From Welwitschia mirabilis (lineage: Eukaryota; Gnetophyta; Gnetopsida; Welwitschiales), in the NCBI GenBank assembly GCA_051453625.1, contig JBOZIK010000001.1, forward strand, positions 28,322,032 through 28,386,031: DNA of 64,000 bases. The letters are read 5' to 3'. The notes beneath the pieces are model-generated. The model had not been told where the DNA came from and did no database searches. It saw nothing but the letters and a program-made list of their open reading frames with translations. How positions within the stretch are numbered: the stretch's first letter is position 1; each line of letters starts with the position of its first letter. Both the position numbers and the translations under genes were made by a program. Of the stretch, positions 1 through 12,089 are shown piece by piece.

Positions 1-560
1 ACAAGGAATCTTTAGGAACTACCTTTAATACAAATATAAAAGTCTATACCATTTTAAACCCTAAGATCCTTCTAACATTAGAAAAACCTTTGGAGATTAT
101 CTTTGATTTCTAAAATCTGCAAATAGATCAATATTTTAAAACATTAAGTTTGAAAATCCTTATTATAAATAAAAATAATTTGATTTGATGCCTTTCATTA
201 TTACTTATTATCCTTGTATCTTCATCACCTTATCAATCTCATTCATCTTCTAATCTTTATCCATCTGATTAATAATAACATTCTTTATCTAATTCCTTGT
301 AAAAATCCCTAAGTACATGCTTGAAAATCTAAACTCAAGCTATTTATAATCATGAATAAAATATTAAGTAATATTTTTCCTTCTTAAGAAATATTAAAAA
401 AGGCCCAAATCCACACCTAACGTTTCCAATAAATTCTCTCTTCTTTAAACCATAGTGAACTTGAAAATCAACTTAACTTATTCAAACCTAATGTACGAAA
501 TCTTAGAAACCTTAAAAGTGTAGATTTTAATCAATCAATAAACTTGTTATCACTCTAGTT
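1..560. other. AT-rich DNA, nothing recognised
   Basis: I see no open frame longer than about 60 residues and no family motif. The base composition matches the decayed transposon DNA that follows. Confidence 0.5.
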
Positions 561-659
561 TATCCACATACCTATATCAACTTATAGACACCTATCACTT
601 AACTGTAATGACATAAGTTATAAGGAAGATTAAAATAATATTTAAAAGAATAAATTAAC

Positions 660-960
660 CAATATTTTATTAATTGAAATGCTCCAAATCTTGTTACAAA
701 GTAATAGCTCCTTAATGAAGGAGGCATAACCCAATATTAAGGACATCCTTCTCTATAACTAGTGGATGGATCCATTACTTAGTTTCTCTCCAAGCATCAC
801 AAGAATAATCGATACAAATGGGGTAAGTAAATGAGGAAACTAAGAGGGTTATTTATAATATTTAGGATAACTATTAGGATTATAAAACAATCATAAATAA
901 TTAAGGTTAATCATAATAATGATTACATAATTATGGGATTTGTTTTGTATTCTTCATATC
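660..960 (-). repeat. Possible degenerate Gypsy LTR relic
   Basis: The run of short matches (gttacaaa, a gccct/ggaggc-like stretch, catccttct, then agggttatttataat) follows the same order as the middle of the LTRs of Gypsy elements A and B (for example 56660-56830). In those LTRs the minus-strand TATA box TATAAATAAG lies just before a pyrimidine-rich stretch. Here the minus strand reads TATAAATAACCCTCT near 848-862. The ends are not recognisable. This is homology by eye over a decayed sequence, so it is tentative. Confidence 0.33.
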
Positions 961-3900
961 TTCTACATACCTTCTTCTTTTCCAAACGATCAGGTAGATG
1001 ACCATTCATCATTTATCTTTTCATGAATTATTTTCTTCCATGTGCCTTTTTGGTGAATTTTGGATTTTCATCTTCCATGTCCATTGATCTTCTTAGTGTG
1101 ATATCTTCTTTGCATAACATCCTTTTGACATGTCTTTATCAAATGCTTCATAAATATTACACTTTAATGCAAATTATTTTTAATTCTTTTTCTTTGTTCT
1201 TAATAATAAAAAATGGTTCATATAAGTAATAAACTTATAAAAAGAACCTAAAAAACACACTTCAAACATGATGCTAATTATGACCAATTTGGCTTCCAAC
1301 ATACATTAAATAGCTCAAAACAGAATTTGAATGGCTAAATTTTATTTTTAATCTTTAATAATGAAAGTTTCTAAATTAATAAACAAATATAAGAATAACT
1401 ATCTAGAGAAATTAGAGTCTAAGAAAAAGAGCTATGGTTGAAACAAGCACTGAAATTCACTAGTTATTCTTTAAGAAAAGAGAGAGAAGAACTCATGTCA
1501 AAATAAATAATTTTATTTTCATGTTTTAGAAGATTCAATATGTCTGTGCTAAAGTTTTTATGTTATAGAATAAAAGAATCCATCATCCATTAATTAAGAG
1601 AAAAAATGAAATCAAGAGATATTGAACTAGAAAAAACAAGAATAATGGAGGAATAAAAAGAGACAAGAAATAGAAAATATGCTTCCTTTAATATAGAGTC
1701 ATCAATCATGCCAAATCAAATAATGCTATGAGGTATATTAAATTTTTTACAAACATATTAGCATTAAATAAGAAAAATGCTATAAGATTTCTAATTAAAT
1801 TACAAGGAATGCATGACAAAAATGAACAAACCATGTAAACAAAACTATAAAAAAATAAGAGAGAAAAACACTTATGAATCTTAGATTTAGTCATAGCTCT
1901 TTATATTAGTATTTAATACAAATTTTTATAATATTATATGCTTTCTCCTTATCTTTTATCATTTTTTCATGTATACTTTGCCACTTATAATGTCTTGTAA
2001 ATAGATTGAAAATGGAGGAAAAGGAGATGAAAAGTAAATTATAAAATAATGTGGAAGGCTAATAATAGATAAATGCTATAAAAATTAAGAATAAAGAATA
2101 AAGAAGGCTTCTAAAGTTGAAAGAGAGTAAATGAAAGAGAAATTATGGTTATAAACTCCTTCTAAACCATGAAAATGGCATAAAATAAAGTGTATAGTAG
2201 GTATTATACCTTAATATGCCATTGGTTTCATAGATATAAAGTTTGAAATTAATGTAAGAGTCTTCATGGATGTACCAGGATCAGTTTCAAGTGAGGGAGT
2301 TTCCATAACTTGTGAATTTTATCATTTGATTTATACACTAAGAAATGTCACTACATCATCATAAATGAATAAACTAGTAACCATAAAAACTACAAAGATG
2401 TAAATTTCCTTAGTTATATTCTTTGAATCTGATATTACATGAAAACATCATATTTAACTCAAAAATAGCTAGAAATGGCTAAACTATAGCTCTTAGAATG
2501 AAAGTTCTAAAGCACTACTGTCTTGACATGCTTTAATATCATTCAAGAGGTGTTAAATGTGTCACAAGTATTACATTAGTAAGTGGATGAAGTATGATAA
2601 TGGAAAATCGACTATAAAACATCTCTAGGGCTAATAAGTTAATATAGTTTTCATGCTATCCATGTTCATCTTAATTATTGACCTTCTAATCATGATCTTC
2701 ATGAGTTATCTTTAATTGTATTAAAGGGCATCATTTTTCTTCTCATCTATTGTTTGATGCTCTTATCCCCTAAAAAGTACAAATACGCCTCTAAATAAAG
2801 TATTAAAGTTCTAAAAGTATGAAAAATTATGACTTTTAATTTGACATCTTACCAAAAATTTAGGCTTCATCACTAGCTAAAACCTAGATTTATTTACTTC
2901 TAGTAATATGTTGGTTAGAAGAATTTCACATGACTTAAAAAATAAAAATAAAACAATAATATGAGAAGAATTATTTGTTCATGATAAGTTTTGTATTTTT
3001 AAGTTACACTCATGAAGTATGTTTATTATCAATATATATGTATTTGTTTGTAGATCTTTATTATTTAATGAAAATTACACATAAATCACTTGTCAAAATA
3101 GTACATGCTATATTATACAATGCAATTTACATAAGTAAAACAAATGAATGATTAAATTTGGTTTTTATCATTCATATTTAAAATTAAGCTCATATTAATT
3201 TTCAATATTTTTCATGTATTTTGGTGATGTTAAGTTTTAAAAATATGTTTGCTTATCTTTCTTAGCTTCTAGGGCATTATTAAATAAGAAGGATGGAAGT
3301 TTTACGTAAGGTATTTAAGTTTTTAAAATTTATTACTATGTCATTCTATCTTTGATCTAGAGATATCTAAATAAATTAAATATGTGTGCTACTCATAAAA
3401 TTATCCTAAATTTACTAGATTCTTGAATTTTATAATTATGGAATAGTTGTAAACCTTAAAAGCTTGGTAATAAGTTTATAAAATATTTTTACTAGTCTAA
3501 GATATTAGAAATCATAGAAATAATTATTGTGAATTAATTTTATTTTAAAATGATATGGTTAAACTACTGAAGATACAAATTAATATTTTTTAAAATATTG
3601 ATCAAGGATATTTTTCAATTTATTCAAAAGTTTATTCTCTTAGCATTATCTTTATAAAATATAAAACGATTAATGGATAGATAAGAAAATAAAGAGAGAT
3701 CAGGGGCTTCCATCAAATATGTAGAAAATCCCATGAGTTAGTAGTGCAACCCTATGCTTGTCTATGAACAACCATGATGATTCTAGTGCATGTTAGAAAC
3801 TACATGGTTTTTCCATATATAAAACACTAGATCATGGATTATATTCTTTCTTTTATTTTATTCATCCTATTATATTTTGATATGATATTATTATATAATT

Positions 3901-4540
3901 ATATTATTTCTAATGAGATTAATTTTATTGAAACTTAGATACTTGAATAAAATTACACTTACAAAAGCAAGTATAGAATAATGCCCTTCCATGATGGATG
4001 ACACAATAAATTAAAATCAATTGATATGTCTTAATTAAAAACTTAATAATAAAATTCTAAAACATAATAGAAAATATACTATACAAGTAGTGATTTTTCC
4101 ATAGGAAAACTTTTAATAACAATGCCCTTTTTCTAACACTTTAGATAAAAGGCTATGAATTTAAGTAAATTAAACTTATTTAACATTATAGAAAATTGAG
4201 GATTTTTTGAACGAATGATATATATTAATTTAATCACTAAAAATTTAAAAAAAAGTAAAAAAGTAATGGAAAATGATAAAACATAAAGAAACCAAAACAA
4301 ATTGAATAAACTTATTCAGCATCAAAGGATTAAAGCACTAGTGTAATGGAAGAGATTAAGATCGATAACTGGTAAAGTGAGAGCATAATAAAGCACGAGA
4401 TCATGATGTACCAAAATCATGACATAGCAAAAGGATGGACTAGGGCATAATTCTATGAAATATTAAATAGAAAAGTAAAAAGTTTCTATTTTATAAGGAA
4501 TTTCTTAAAGTTTAATTTTTTCCAACCCTAATGTTTTCAT
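961..4540. other. AT-rich intergenic DNA, no gene seen
   Basis: About 3.6 kb with only short accidental frames (for example 1023-1229 plus and 1706-1894 minus) rich in Phe/Leu/Ile/Ser, as expected from AT-rich non-coding DNA. No retrotransposon motif is convincing. It may be transposon DNA decayed beyond recognition. Confidence 0.5.
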
Positions 4541-4564
4541 AGTGATTATTAAAAAACCTATTAC

Positions 4565-5165
4565 TAAGTAATAATTGTTATTTTTTGACTTTTTAATAAC
4601 TTTTAATAGAACTAAACATCATTAAATACATATTCTAAAATCAATAACTTTTAATACTTAAGAGCTATGATTATGATACATAATCATGTGTTACATGTTA
4701 TATAATGATAAAATACCATTAAATACATGATTTGAACATAATGGATTACACTACTTGAAAGCCCTCATTAGAGTAAACAATCATGTGTCACATTTTCACT
4801 TATTAATAATGGCTATTAAAAAAACTACCTTTAGCTACATTAACTAAAATAAATTGTTTTTACTACTTAAAAACTATTATTAGGGTAAATGATCCTGTTT
4901 CATTTGTCATATATAGTAAAAAACATTATAGTTAAAAAACTACTATTAAACTCATGATTTAAAATCAATATCTCGCACTACTTAAAAGCTAAGATTAGGT
5001 AGGTGATTAGTTTTCACACATTACATTTATTAATGGTGTTTATACCTTAGAACTACCATTAAATACATGAAGTAAAATTAATGTATCTTACTATTTAAAA
5101 GTAATAATTAGCAAAGATAATCATGTGTAACATTTTACACCAACTGTATGGAATTGCTAATATGA
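4565..5165. repeat. Degenerate tandem repeat, period ~113 bp, about 5 copies
   Basis: A recurring unit contains, in order, 'atcatgtgt(t/c)acatttt', 'taataatgg', 'aactaccattaaatacatga', 'aaaatcaat', 'actacttaaaagct' and 'attaggtaa'. Copies start near 4681, 4780, 4892, 5006 and 5120, with a weaker one near 4565. The last three steps are 113-114 bp and the 4681-4780 step is about 99 bp. Copies differ by many substitutions, so the array is old. It matches no neighbouring transposon that I can see and looks like a minor satellite or the tandem core of an unknown element. Confidence 0.7.
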
Positions 5166-5488
5166 TGGTTACTTATCACAACCATAATTAAACATTATTA
5201 TCTTTTACAAATCATCATTAAATAGATATAGAAATAACATTTAATGGAGATGTGTAAACTACTATGAATTACATTTAATAATAACCTAACAATAGTTAAC
5301 AGATAAAACCACAATAAAGGAATTCTTATCATTATGAAATTAGGTAGATTAGTTAATTAACACACTAAAATGTTTGGTATATTTTTTTATTAATATTAAT
5401 CTATTTTAATGTTAAGATAAAAGAAAACTAATGCTTATTATCACTTAAACTAATTATTAATTTTATGTCAATAGGTTAATTATTACTC

Positions 5489-5512
5489 ATTATATATATA
5501 TATATATATATA
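5489..5512. repeat. (AT)n microsatellite
   Basis: Twelve uninterrupted AT/TA dinucleotides in an otherwise featureless AT-rich stretch between the ~113-bp repeats and the Gypsy relic. Confidence 0.95.
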
Positions 5513-5599
5513 CAGGTATAATAAACAATTGACATGATTAACAAAAATTAATAATAAATATAAATAAAATAGAAGTAGAGAAAAATGATCTTTATTTGG

Positions 5600-7400
5600 A
5601 TGAAATAATAATAGAAAAAGTTGTTAAGCATAAAGTATTATCTTAATTTATTAGTGAAACAGAAAAAAAGGTTTCCTCCTTTTCATAAAGAACCTTTAGC
5701 ATAAGGGAAATCATCTAGAGTAAATAAGAACTATAACAATTTAGAAGTCCATAGTATGAAAAAGTTTATAGCTTGTTGTCATTTAAAGGATGACAGAAAT
5801 TTTACACAATTAAATTGCAAGGCCCACTACTTAAATCATTTTAGCTCTATTAATCCCAATGATCTAGAGCTTCTTTAGAATGTTAAAAACATAACAAATT
5901 TCTTCAATATGTACTTTTGAAAAAAATACTTTATAAGAATACTTAATTTACCTAAGTTTATTTAACTCCTTTTGTAAAGATATTCATTTACAACTAGAAT
6001 GAAATTACTTGAGGTTTTTTCTCTTTTTTTAACCTCATATTTATAGACATTTGGAGAAATTGAACCCACAATCATAAATGAATGGAAACACTACTCTACT
6101 ATCAAGGTATCTTTGAAGATACTCCTTAAGGTATTTAAGGTATTATAGGATTTTCAATCATGCCTTCAAATCATGAAGAGTTCTTAAAAGTTCTTTCTTA
6201 GATACATTTCACTGTATTAAAGTATTAAAGGAGTTAAAAGAACAATTCTTAAAAATTAAATAAAATGAAAATAAGAGATTTAATGATTTTATGCATACGT
6301 ATAATGTATTATAGGATAAGTCTCTCAACCATGTCTACTTGAGAAAGAGGTATAGCTTGACATCAAATGAGTTGGATTTATTATGTAGAGGAAGCATAAA
6401 AACTAAGATACTATTAAAAATAGGTAAGACAATTTCTTAGTTATATAATATCAGTTAGGAATGGGAGTAGATAATGTGAAAAGGAGTAAGGTAAATGATG
6501 TATTAGTAAAAGAAATAAAATGAACTATGTATAGGTCTAAATACATTAGTCCTATAGAATGATTAGTTTAAAAGAAAACTAGTATAATGATAAAAAACTT
6601 TGATACATTAACCATATGACATTTTAAAGAATAATAGGTACCGACCTATAAGCACTATGGAAAAGATGATCAATAGGATATAGAGTACCATTTAACACAA
6701 GAATTTGTTCAATGACTAGATATAAACAAGTTGAATTTGAACTCAAAAATATAACTCTATTATTAAAAAAAAAAAATCATACCCTTCCTAAAATAAAAAG
6801 TGAAAAGGTAAACTAGAAAAATCTTATAAAAATATATATCCTCTAAGAGACAACAATAATATGAATACTATATAGATTCAATAAATAAGGATAAAAAATT
6901 ATATGGATAAATAAGAAGTAGAAAAGAAGAAGGAAATTATCTACTTAAGCTTAATTAAACTTTAAGAAAGGAACTAGTGAAGCAATGTATGCCATATTAG
7001 ACAAACCTATGATCACAAATTTAACTTCTAATAGCTTAATCAACATATTCATGGAAGAGGAAACAAATGTAGAAAATTAGATAATGATCAGAAAAAAATA
7101 AGAACCCCTATCCTTTCTAATGAAAAATGAAAAATCAAGCATACTAAGATTGAGAAATAATTAGAACACTTAGCCAAATAACTATGAGTTACATAAGTTT
7201 TGTTACCTCTTATAATAATTTTCAAAGGTATTTCTATGTATGAAAAAAAAGTAAAAAATATGTTTTAAAAACAAAGGAGTAAAAATAAATTTAGAAAAAT
7301 ATAGATATAGATTATTAAAAGAGGTAAAATTTATTAGGCCTCTACATAAGTTTTCTACAATAAATTACATGAAAAATATAATAAGATAGAAATCCATATG
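5600..7400 (+). pseudogene. Gypsy relic: probable gag region, heavily decayed
   Basis: This lies directly upstream of recognisable Gypsy protease and RT on the same strand, where gag belongs. The longest readable piece near 6260-6420 contains FNDFMHTYNVL and later LTSNELDLLCRGSIKTK, with stops between. No zinc knuckle can be read. The call rests mainly on position. The 5' LTR and primer site of this element are not recognisable. Confidence 0.3.
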
Positions 7401-7419
7401 ATAGATATAAACGTTTGAC

Positions 7420-7640
7420 AGTAAACTAAAAATTCAATATTTTGTAAATTTAGGAAAGAGTATGAATGTTATGAATTATGAAGCCTATGAGAAACTTGAA
7501 AAAATATAACTAACACCTAATCAAGAAATAGTTTATTTAGTAGATGGGTTAGTAGTAAGACCTTAAATACTATTAAAAGATATAATTATTAAAATTAAAG
7601 TATTCATCTATTTAATTAATTTAATAGTAATGAAAACCTA
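7420..7640 (+). pseudogene. Gypsy aspartic protease remnant
   Basis: The frame reads VNLGKSMNVMNYEAYEKL. In Gypsy proteases the active-site segment is typically of the form DLGASVNVMPYEAYEKL. Here the catalytic Asp is Asn (aat) and Gly-Ala-Ser is Gly-Lys-Ser. It is followed by LTPNQEIVYLVDGLVVRP and a further hydrophobic strand, as in the family. At least two stops interrupt it. The domain order protease-RT-RNase H-integrase downstream supports the call. Confidence 0.6.
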
Positions 7641-8079
7641 AGCAGATATATAACTATTATTGTAGGAAGGTCATAACTGACTAATACTAATTCCACAATG
7701 TAATCTAGAAAAGGGGCAATGACAAATAGTTTAAATGAAGCAAATAGAAAATTAAATTATCTAATGCTACTTTCAAAGAAGAAATAGTACCCTATACAAA
7801 GATAAAAAAATATTATCTTAACTCAAGAATGACATAAAAAATTAAAATAATAAAATTAATAAAACTATAAGGAGGATAAATTAACATCTTAAGAAGTAAA
7901 TAAGCCTCCACTTAAAGAAGGATTAGAATGTATAGAAGTGGTATCCAATAAACCTTTGGTTATAAATAGTAAGTTAAATTATTCCTAGGAAAAAAAAATC
8001 TTAAAGAATTTTGATTAAGAGAAAAGCAGTCTTTTCTTAGGATTAAACTAACATAAAAGGAATAGATTTAGAAATTTAC

Positions 8080-8560
8080 TAACATAATGTCTATTTAGAT
8101 ACTTAAGTTAAGTCATGTAGATATCTTGAGAGAAGGTGTAACCTCAAATGCAAGGCATTAATAAATAAGTTATCAATAAACTCTTAGATATAGGATTTGT
8201 TTATTTTATACCATACTTAGAATGGGTTAATTATATTATATTGGTAATGAATTACTCTTACTATAATGGAACCTAAAAAGGGTAATAAATGGAGAGTCTA
8301 TATTAATTTTAAGATGTTAAATGCAACTTTATCTTTTTTTAATTAATTTATAGGCAGGTTATGTAAGCACTAGAATTGTAGTTTTTTATATGGATATATT
8401 GATTATAACCAAGTTCCTATAGCTTTAAATGACTAAGATAAAAATAATATCTTCCTATTATTAAAGCATTTATGTTTTAAAAGTTTTAAAATTTAGTTAA
8501 TGAATTGATAAGAGACTAATAATAAGTATTCTTAATACATATTTGGTAGATCATTAGAAG
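8080..8560 (+). pseudogene. Gypsy reverse transcriptase, N-terminal and central part, decayed
   Basis: Landmarks in order: a Gypsy-like 'ILREGV' entry near 8125, 'EWV' near 8220, 'KGNKW' near 8280, 'INFKMLNA' near 8300-8325 (VDFRDLNA in the family), then YGYIDYNQVPIALND at about 8385-8435 (family form DGYSGYNQI.IA..D). The catalytic YxDD block is not readable. Frameshifts and many stops occur. This is clearly Athila/Tat-like Ty3-Gypsy RT, not Copia or LINE. Confidence 0.65.
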
Positions 8561-8754
8561 TTTTTATGGATTAATTCTCAATGTTTGGGAATAATTGATG
8601 GATTACTAAGTAGGTTGAAAAAAGTAATGCAAAGATGTGAAGAGAAAATATTAAAACTAAAATAGTCTAAAAGTTATCTTATCATAATAAAAGGGATAAT
8701 ATTAGGGTAAAAAATCTTTTAAAACATTATAGAAACTAATGAGTAAAAGGTTAG

Positions 8755-9375
8755 GTCTATAAAGAAAACACCCCCACCTACTAAAATTAAAGAACTAAGA
8801 AATTTTCTAGGACATGTAAGTTACTATAGGAGATTTATAGCAAACATTAGCAAATTTTCCAAACATTTAATCCTTTCATAAAATGTTGTAAAATTTTATT
8901 GTACATTTAAAAGAAAAGAAGCATTTCAAATTTTGAAAAAAAAAAAGTTGATAGAGGAACTGATTCTATAAGGTCCTAATTGGCCAAAAAATTTGCACAT
9001 AATAATTAATGCATATAATTATTCTTTAAGAGAAATTACACAAAAATGATGATTAAAATAAATCTTATGATATTACTTAGATAAGCAAAAAATTTAGAGT
9101 TATCTTAATAAAATTATATAGTAACTAAATAAGAAATGTTAACAATAGTGCCAACATTGGAAAAATTTATTCATTAATTATTAGAATATGAAATGATAAT
9201 ACACACTCATCATGATTCCATCATATTACTTGTAAATGAGGGAAAAAATTCTAAATTCATGATGTGGCTATTATTAATGGAAAAATATAATTTAAAAATT
9301 ATAAATAGAAAGGGTATTAAAAAGGTAGTCATAGATAATTTGTCAATATTACAATTCCATTATGTACATAAGTAG
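8755..9375 (+). pseudogene. Gypsy RT C-terminus and RNase H remnant
   Basis: The frame contains PPPTKIKELRNFLGHVSYYR followed by RFIANISKFSKHL. This is the Ty3-Gypsy RT-RNase H connector, whose family form is PPxTxKELRSFLGxVxYYRRFI. RNase H follows: an open stretch at 9193-9375 ends in the diagnostic MEKYNLKIINRKGIKKVVIDNLS (shown in two pieces by motif: 'WLLLMEKYNLKI' and 'VVIDNLS'), which corresponds to LLxxFDLEIxDxKGxxNxVADHLS. The final Ala-Asp-His is Ile-Asp-Asn. The element cannot be functional. Confidence 0.75.
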
Positions 9376-9479
9376 GTAGATGAAGGAATGAATTTCCTAA
9401 TGAACAAATTTTAAGAATTCAATGAGTTCCCTAGTTTACTAAAATATTTTATTTCATAGTAAGTTAAAAAACAACTTCT

Positions 9480-10095
9480 TACTTACATTACTATAAAACA
9501 AAAATATTACTAAGAGAAGTTAGGGATTACATATGACATGGTAGAACTTTTTTAAAAATGTTAAATATCATATCATAAGAAGATGTTTGAAAGACAGATT
9601 ACAAAAGAAAATATTAAATGAATCTCATAAAATGGATTATGAGGAATCCTATGGAGCAAAAAGGACAAGAGTTAAGATTTTAAACATCAGATATTACTAT
9701 TCAATTATATTTAAAGACACACAGCTCTATGTTAAAAGTTATGATAATTATGAAAAAGACGAAAAATTTTTCAAAATTTAGAATTGCCTTAAAAATGAAC
9801 TTAGACTTCAAAATAATTGATCTCTAAGATTAAGATTTTATGGGATCTATTAATTTCAATTTAGATACTAAAAACTATATGTTATTATATGTTTATTATT
9901 TAACTAAGTGGGTTGAGGCTAAAGTATTATTTCACTATTCCTCCCAAACTATTATGAATTCATTTCTTAATGATATCAGTTATTGGCTTACTACTTCTAA
10001 AAGTTTTATTTCAAAGTAATAAACTTACTTCACTAGGATATGATTTATTCTCAACTTTAAACTAGTAGTTCAATATGATTAATATAGTAAAATGG
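9480..10095 (+). pseudogene. Gypsy integrase remnant with lost zinc-finger cysteines
   Basis: The frame at 9587-9781 ends in IFKDTQLYVKSYDNYEKDEK, the end of the integrase HHCC zinc domain (family form YVKSCDxCQR). Both zinc Cys are Tyr (tgt to tat). The catalytic core begins near 9880 with 'LTKWVEAK', the universal Gypsy integrase block around the first acidic residue. Fragments continue to about 10095. No C-terminal domain is seen. Confidence 0.7.
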
Positions 10096-10129
10096 GTACC
10101 AAAACTTGGGAACAGTTTTATTATTAAAA

Positions 10130-12060
10130 GTTTATCAAGGGAGGTTCAAGTTTGAAAGGTTTCTTTAACTTTCATCTTATTACCAGCTATTCACAATTTT
10201 TTTCATATTTAAATTTGATTTAAAAAATAATAATGCTTAATCTCATATATCCCCTTAGAAATCCCATTTAACATTCTTTCTAATTACTCATTAAAATTAA
10301 TTCTAAAATATACTCATCCATATATTATATCTATTTTAACCTACCTCTCAAAGATCCCTTTGAATTCTTAAGGTTATTTTAAATTTTTAGCCTTGTTTAC
10401 AAGTCATTTCATACATGTTAAAGACCCCTTTCATTTTTTCACAATCTTGTTCAACCATATTTCCTTTCTAATTTGAAGTCTTCTTTGATTTTTAAAGTCA
10501 AGTTTGATCTTTTACATATCTCTTTGACTATACAACATCCTTTTGATTACTTTTAAATTCAATCATTCCACATATCCACCTTATCTACATTTGATTTAGT
10601 AGTCATACACCCTTATAAAAGCTCCTAACTAGTCATAGCATGCCACATTGATATAAGTAAGGAATAACATAAATGAAGAAAAGTATAGCATTTCTACAAA
10701 ATCAACAAAATTTCAACCAAGTTCACTGATTTTTTAGATAAGATTTAATGTAAATTAAGCTATTTTATTGAAGTATGTTCATGATAATAGTTCCATTGTG
10801 AAATTGTAATAAATTATTATAGAGTAGACTTAAGGTTAGAAATTTTTTATGGTCTATTTATTTTAAACCTTAGTATCTTCTATAGTATAATGTCTTTTTC
10901 ACCTATTGTAAATTTTTTAGTTGTTTTATTATTTTCAACACATTTTGAAGTATGCATATAATAGTAGAGGGATAGTGCTCTACAAAATTTTCTTACACAT
11001 TATGAAATTTATTTTTAAACCTCATTTTACTCTACATGAATTTTTATTTTTAAAAATAAGATAATTAGAGGTTGAACAAAAAAGATTTTATGAGCATCAG
11101 TTCATACAAATAGAAAGTTAATCTTAAACTATAATAAATCTTAATTTTAAAAGAAAATATAAAAATTACAAGTTTTATTGTTTTAATTCTAGTTTAAAAT
11201 AGAGTCTTTCTAAATCTAGGATATATTCATACTACTGTACAATGTAGAATCATTCTTTGAGAAAATTTTAAAAAGATATTTTTAGATTCCACTATAACAA
11301 AATTTAAGAAAATAATTAAAAAGTTTGAATGGTAAAAGTAATTAGTACTAAATAATAATATAACATAAAAGTAGTTTATAAACTTTATAAAAAATTAAAT
11401 TACAAGAAGATGAGAAAATTATTAGATATAAGAACAAAAGAAAACATAATTATGTTTGATCAAGAATTCATCAAAAATATTTTAAATTTATCTAAATAAT
11501 ACATCTTAGAAATACTCCTAATATCTCAAAATAAATGTAAGAGAACTTTTTTTATCCTAGTACTTCATGATATTTTGAAGATGTTTTATGAATACTTACT
11601 GATATTTTACATAAGTTGTACTTTTATTGCTAAGTATTATAATTTCTTGATCTTAATTTCTATAATTTAGGATGTGTATGTTTCTCATGATCTTAAGAAA
11701 GATTAGATGTTTTAGAAAATCTTTTTATTTCATCAAATATCCCTTCAATTTTTAGTAGTTATTTTAATAATTTAAAAAATTTAATAATATAGTTGGTATA
11801 ATTTTGAAATATCTTATGAAGAAAATGTTCAATAGTATAATTTTAATAAAATTTTCTATTTTGTAAGTCCTAAATTATACTTTTATAGTAATAAAATGAA
11901 TATTATTTTACTTATCATACCTATAAGAGATAATTAGGACATATCTTTTGGCATATTAGATATGTGTTACAATTCTTAGTCATCCTTTCCTACTAATTTC
12001 ATAAATAATTCTATTTGAATATTATTGATTTTTACTATTTTGCTATTTGATTCATGTATC
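10130..12060. other. AT-rich DNA, no gene recognised
   Basis: About 1.9 kb between the Gypsy integrase and the LINE endonuclease. It may include the 3' end of the Gypsy element and the 5' UTR or ORF1 of the LINE, but neither shows a readable motif. No terminal repeats were found. Confidence 0.45.
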
Positions 12061-12089
12061 TTTTAATTACTTCTTTCATGTCTCTATCT

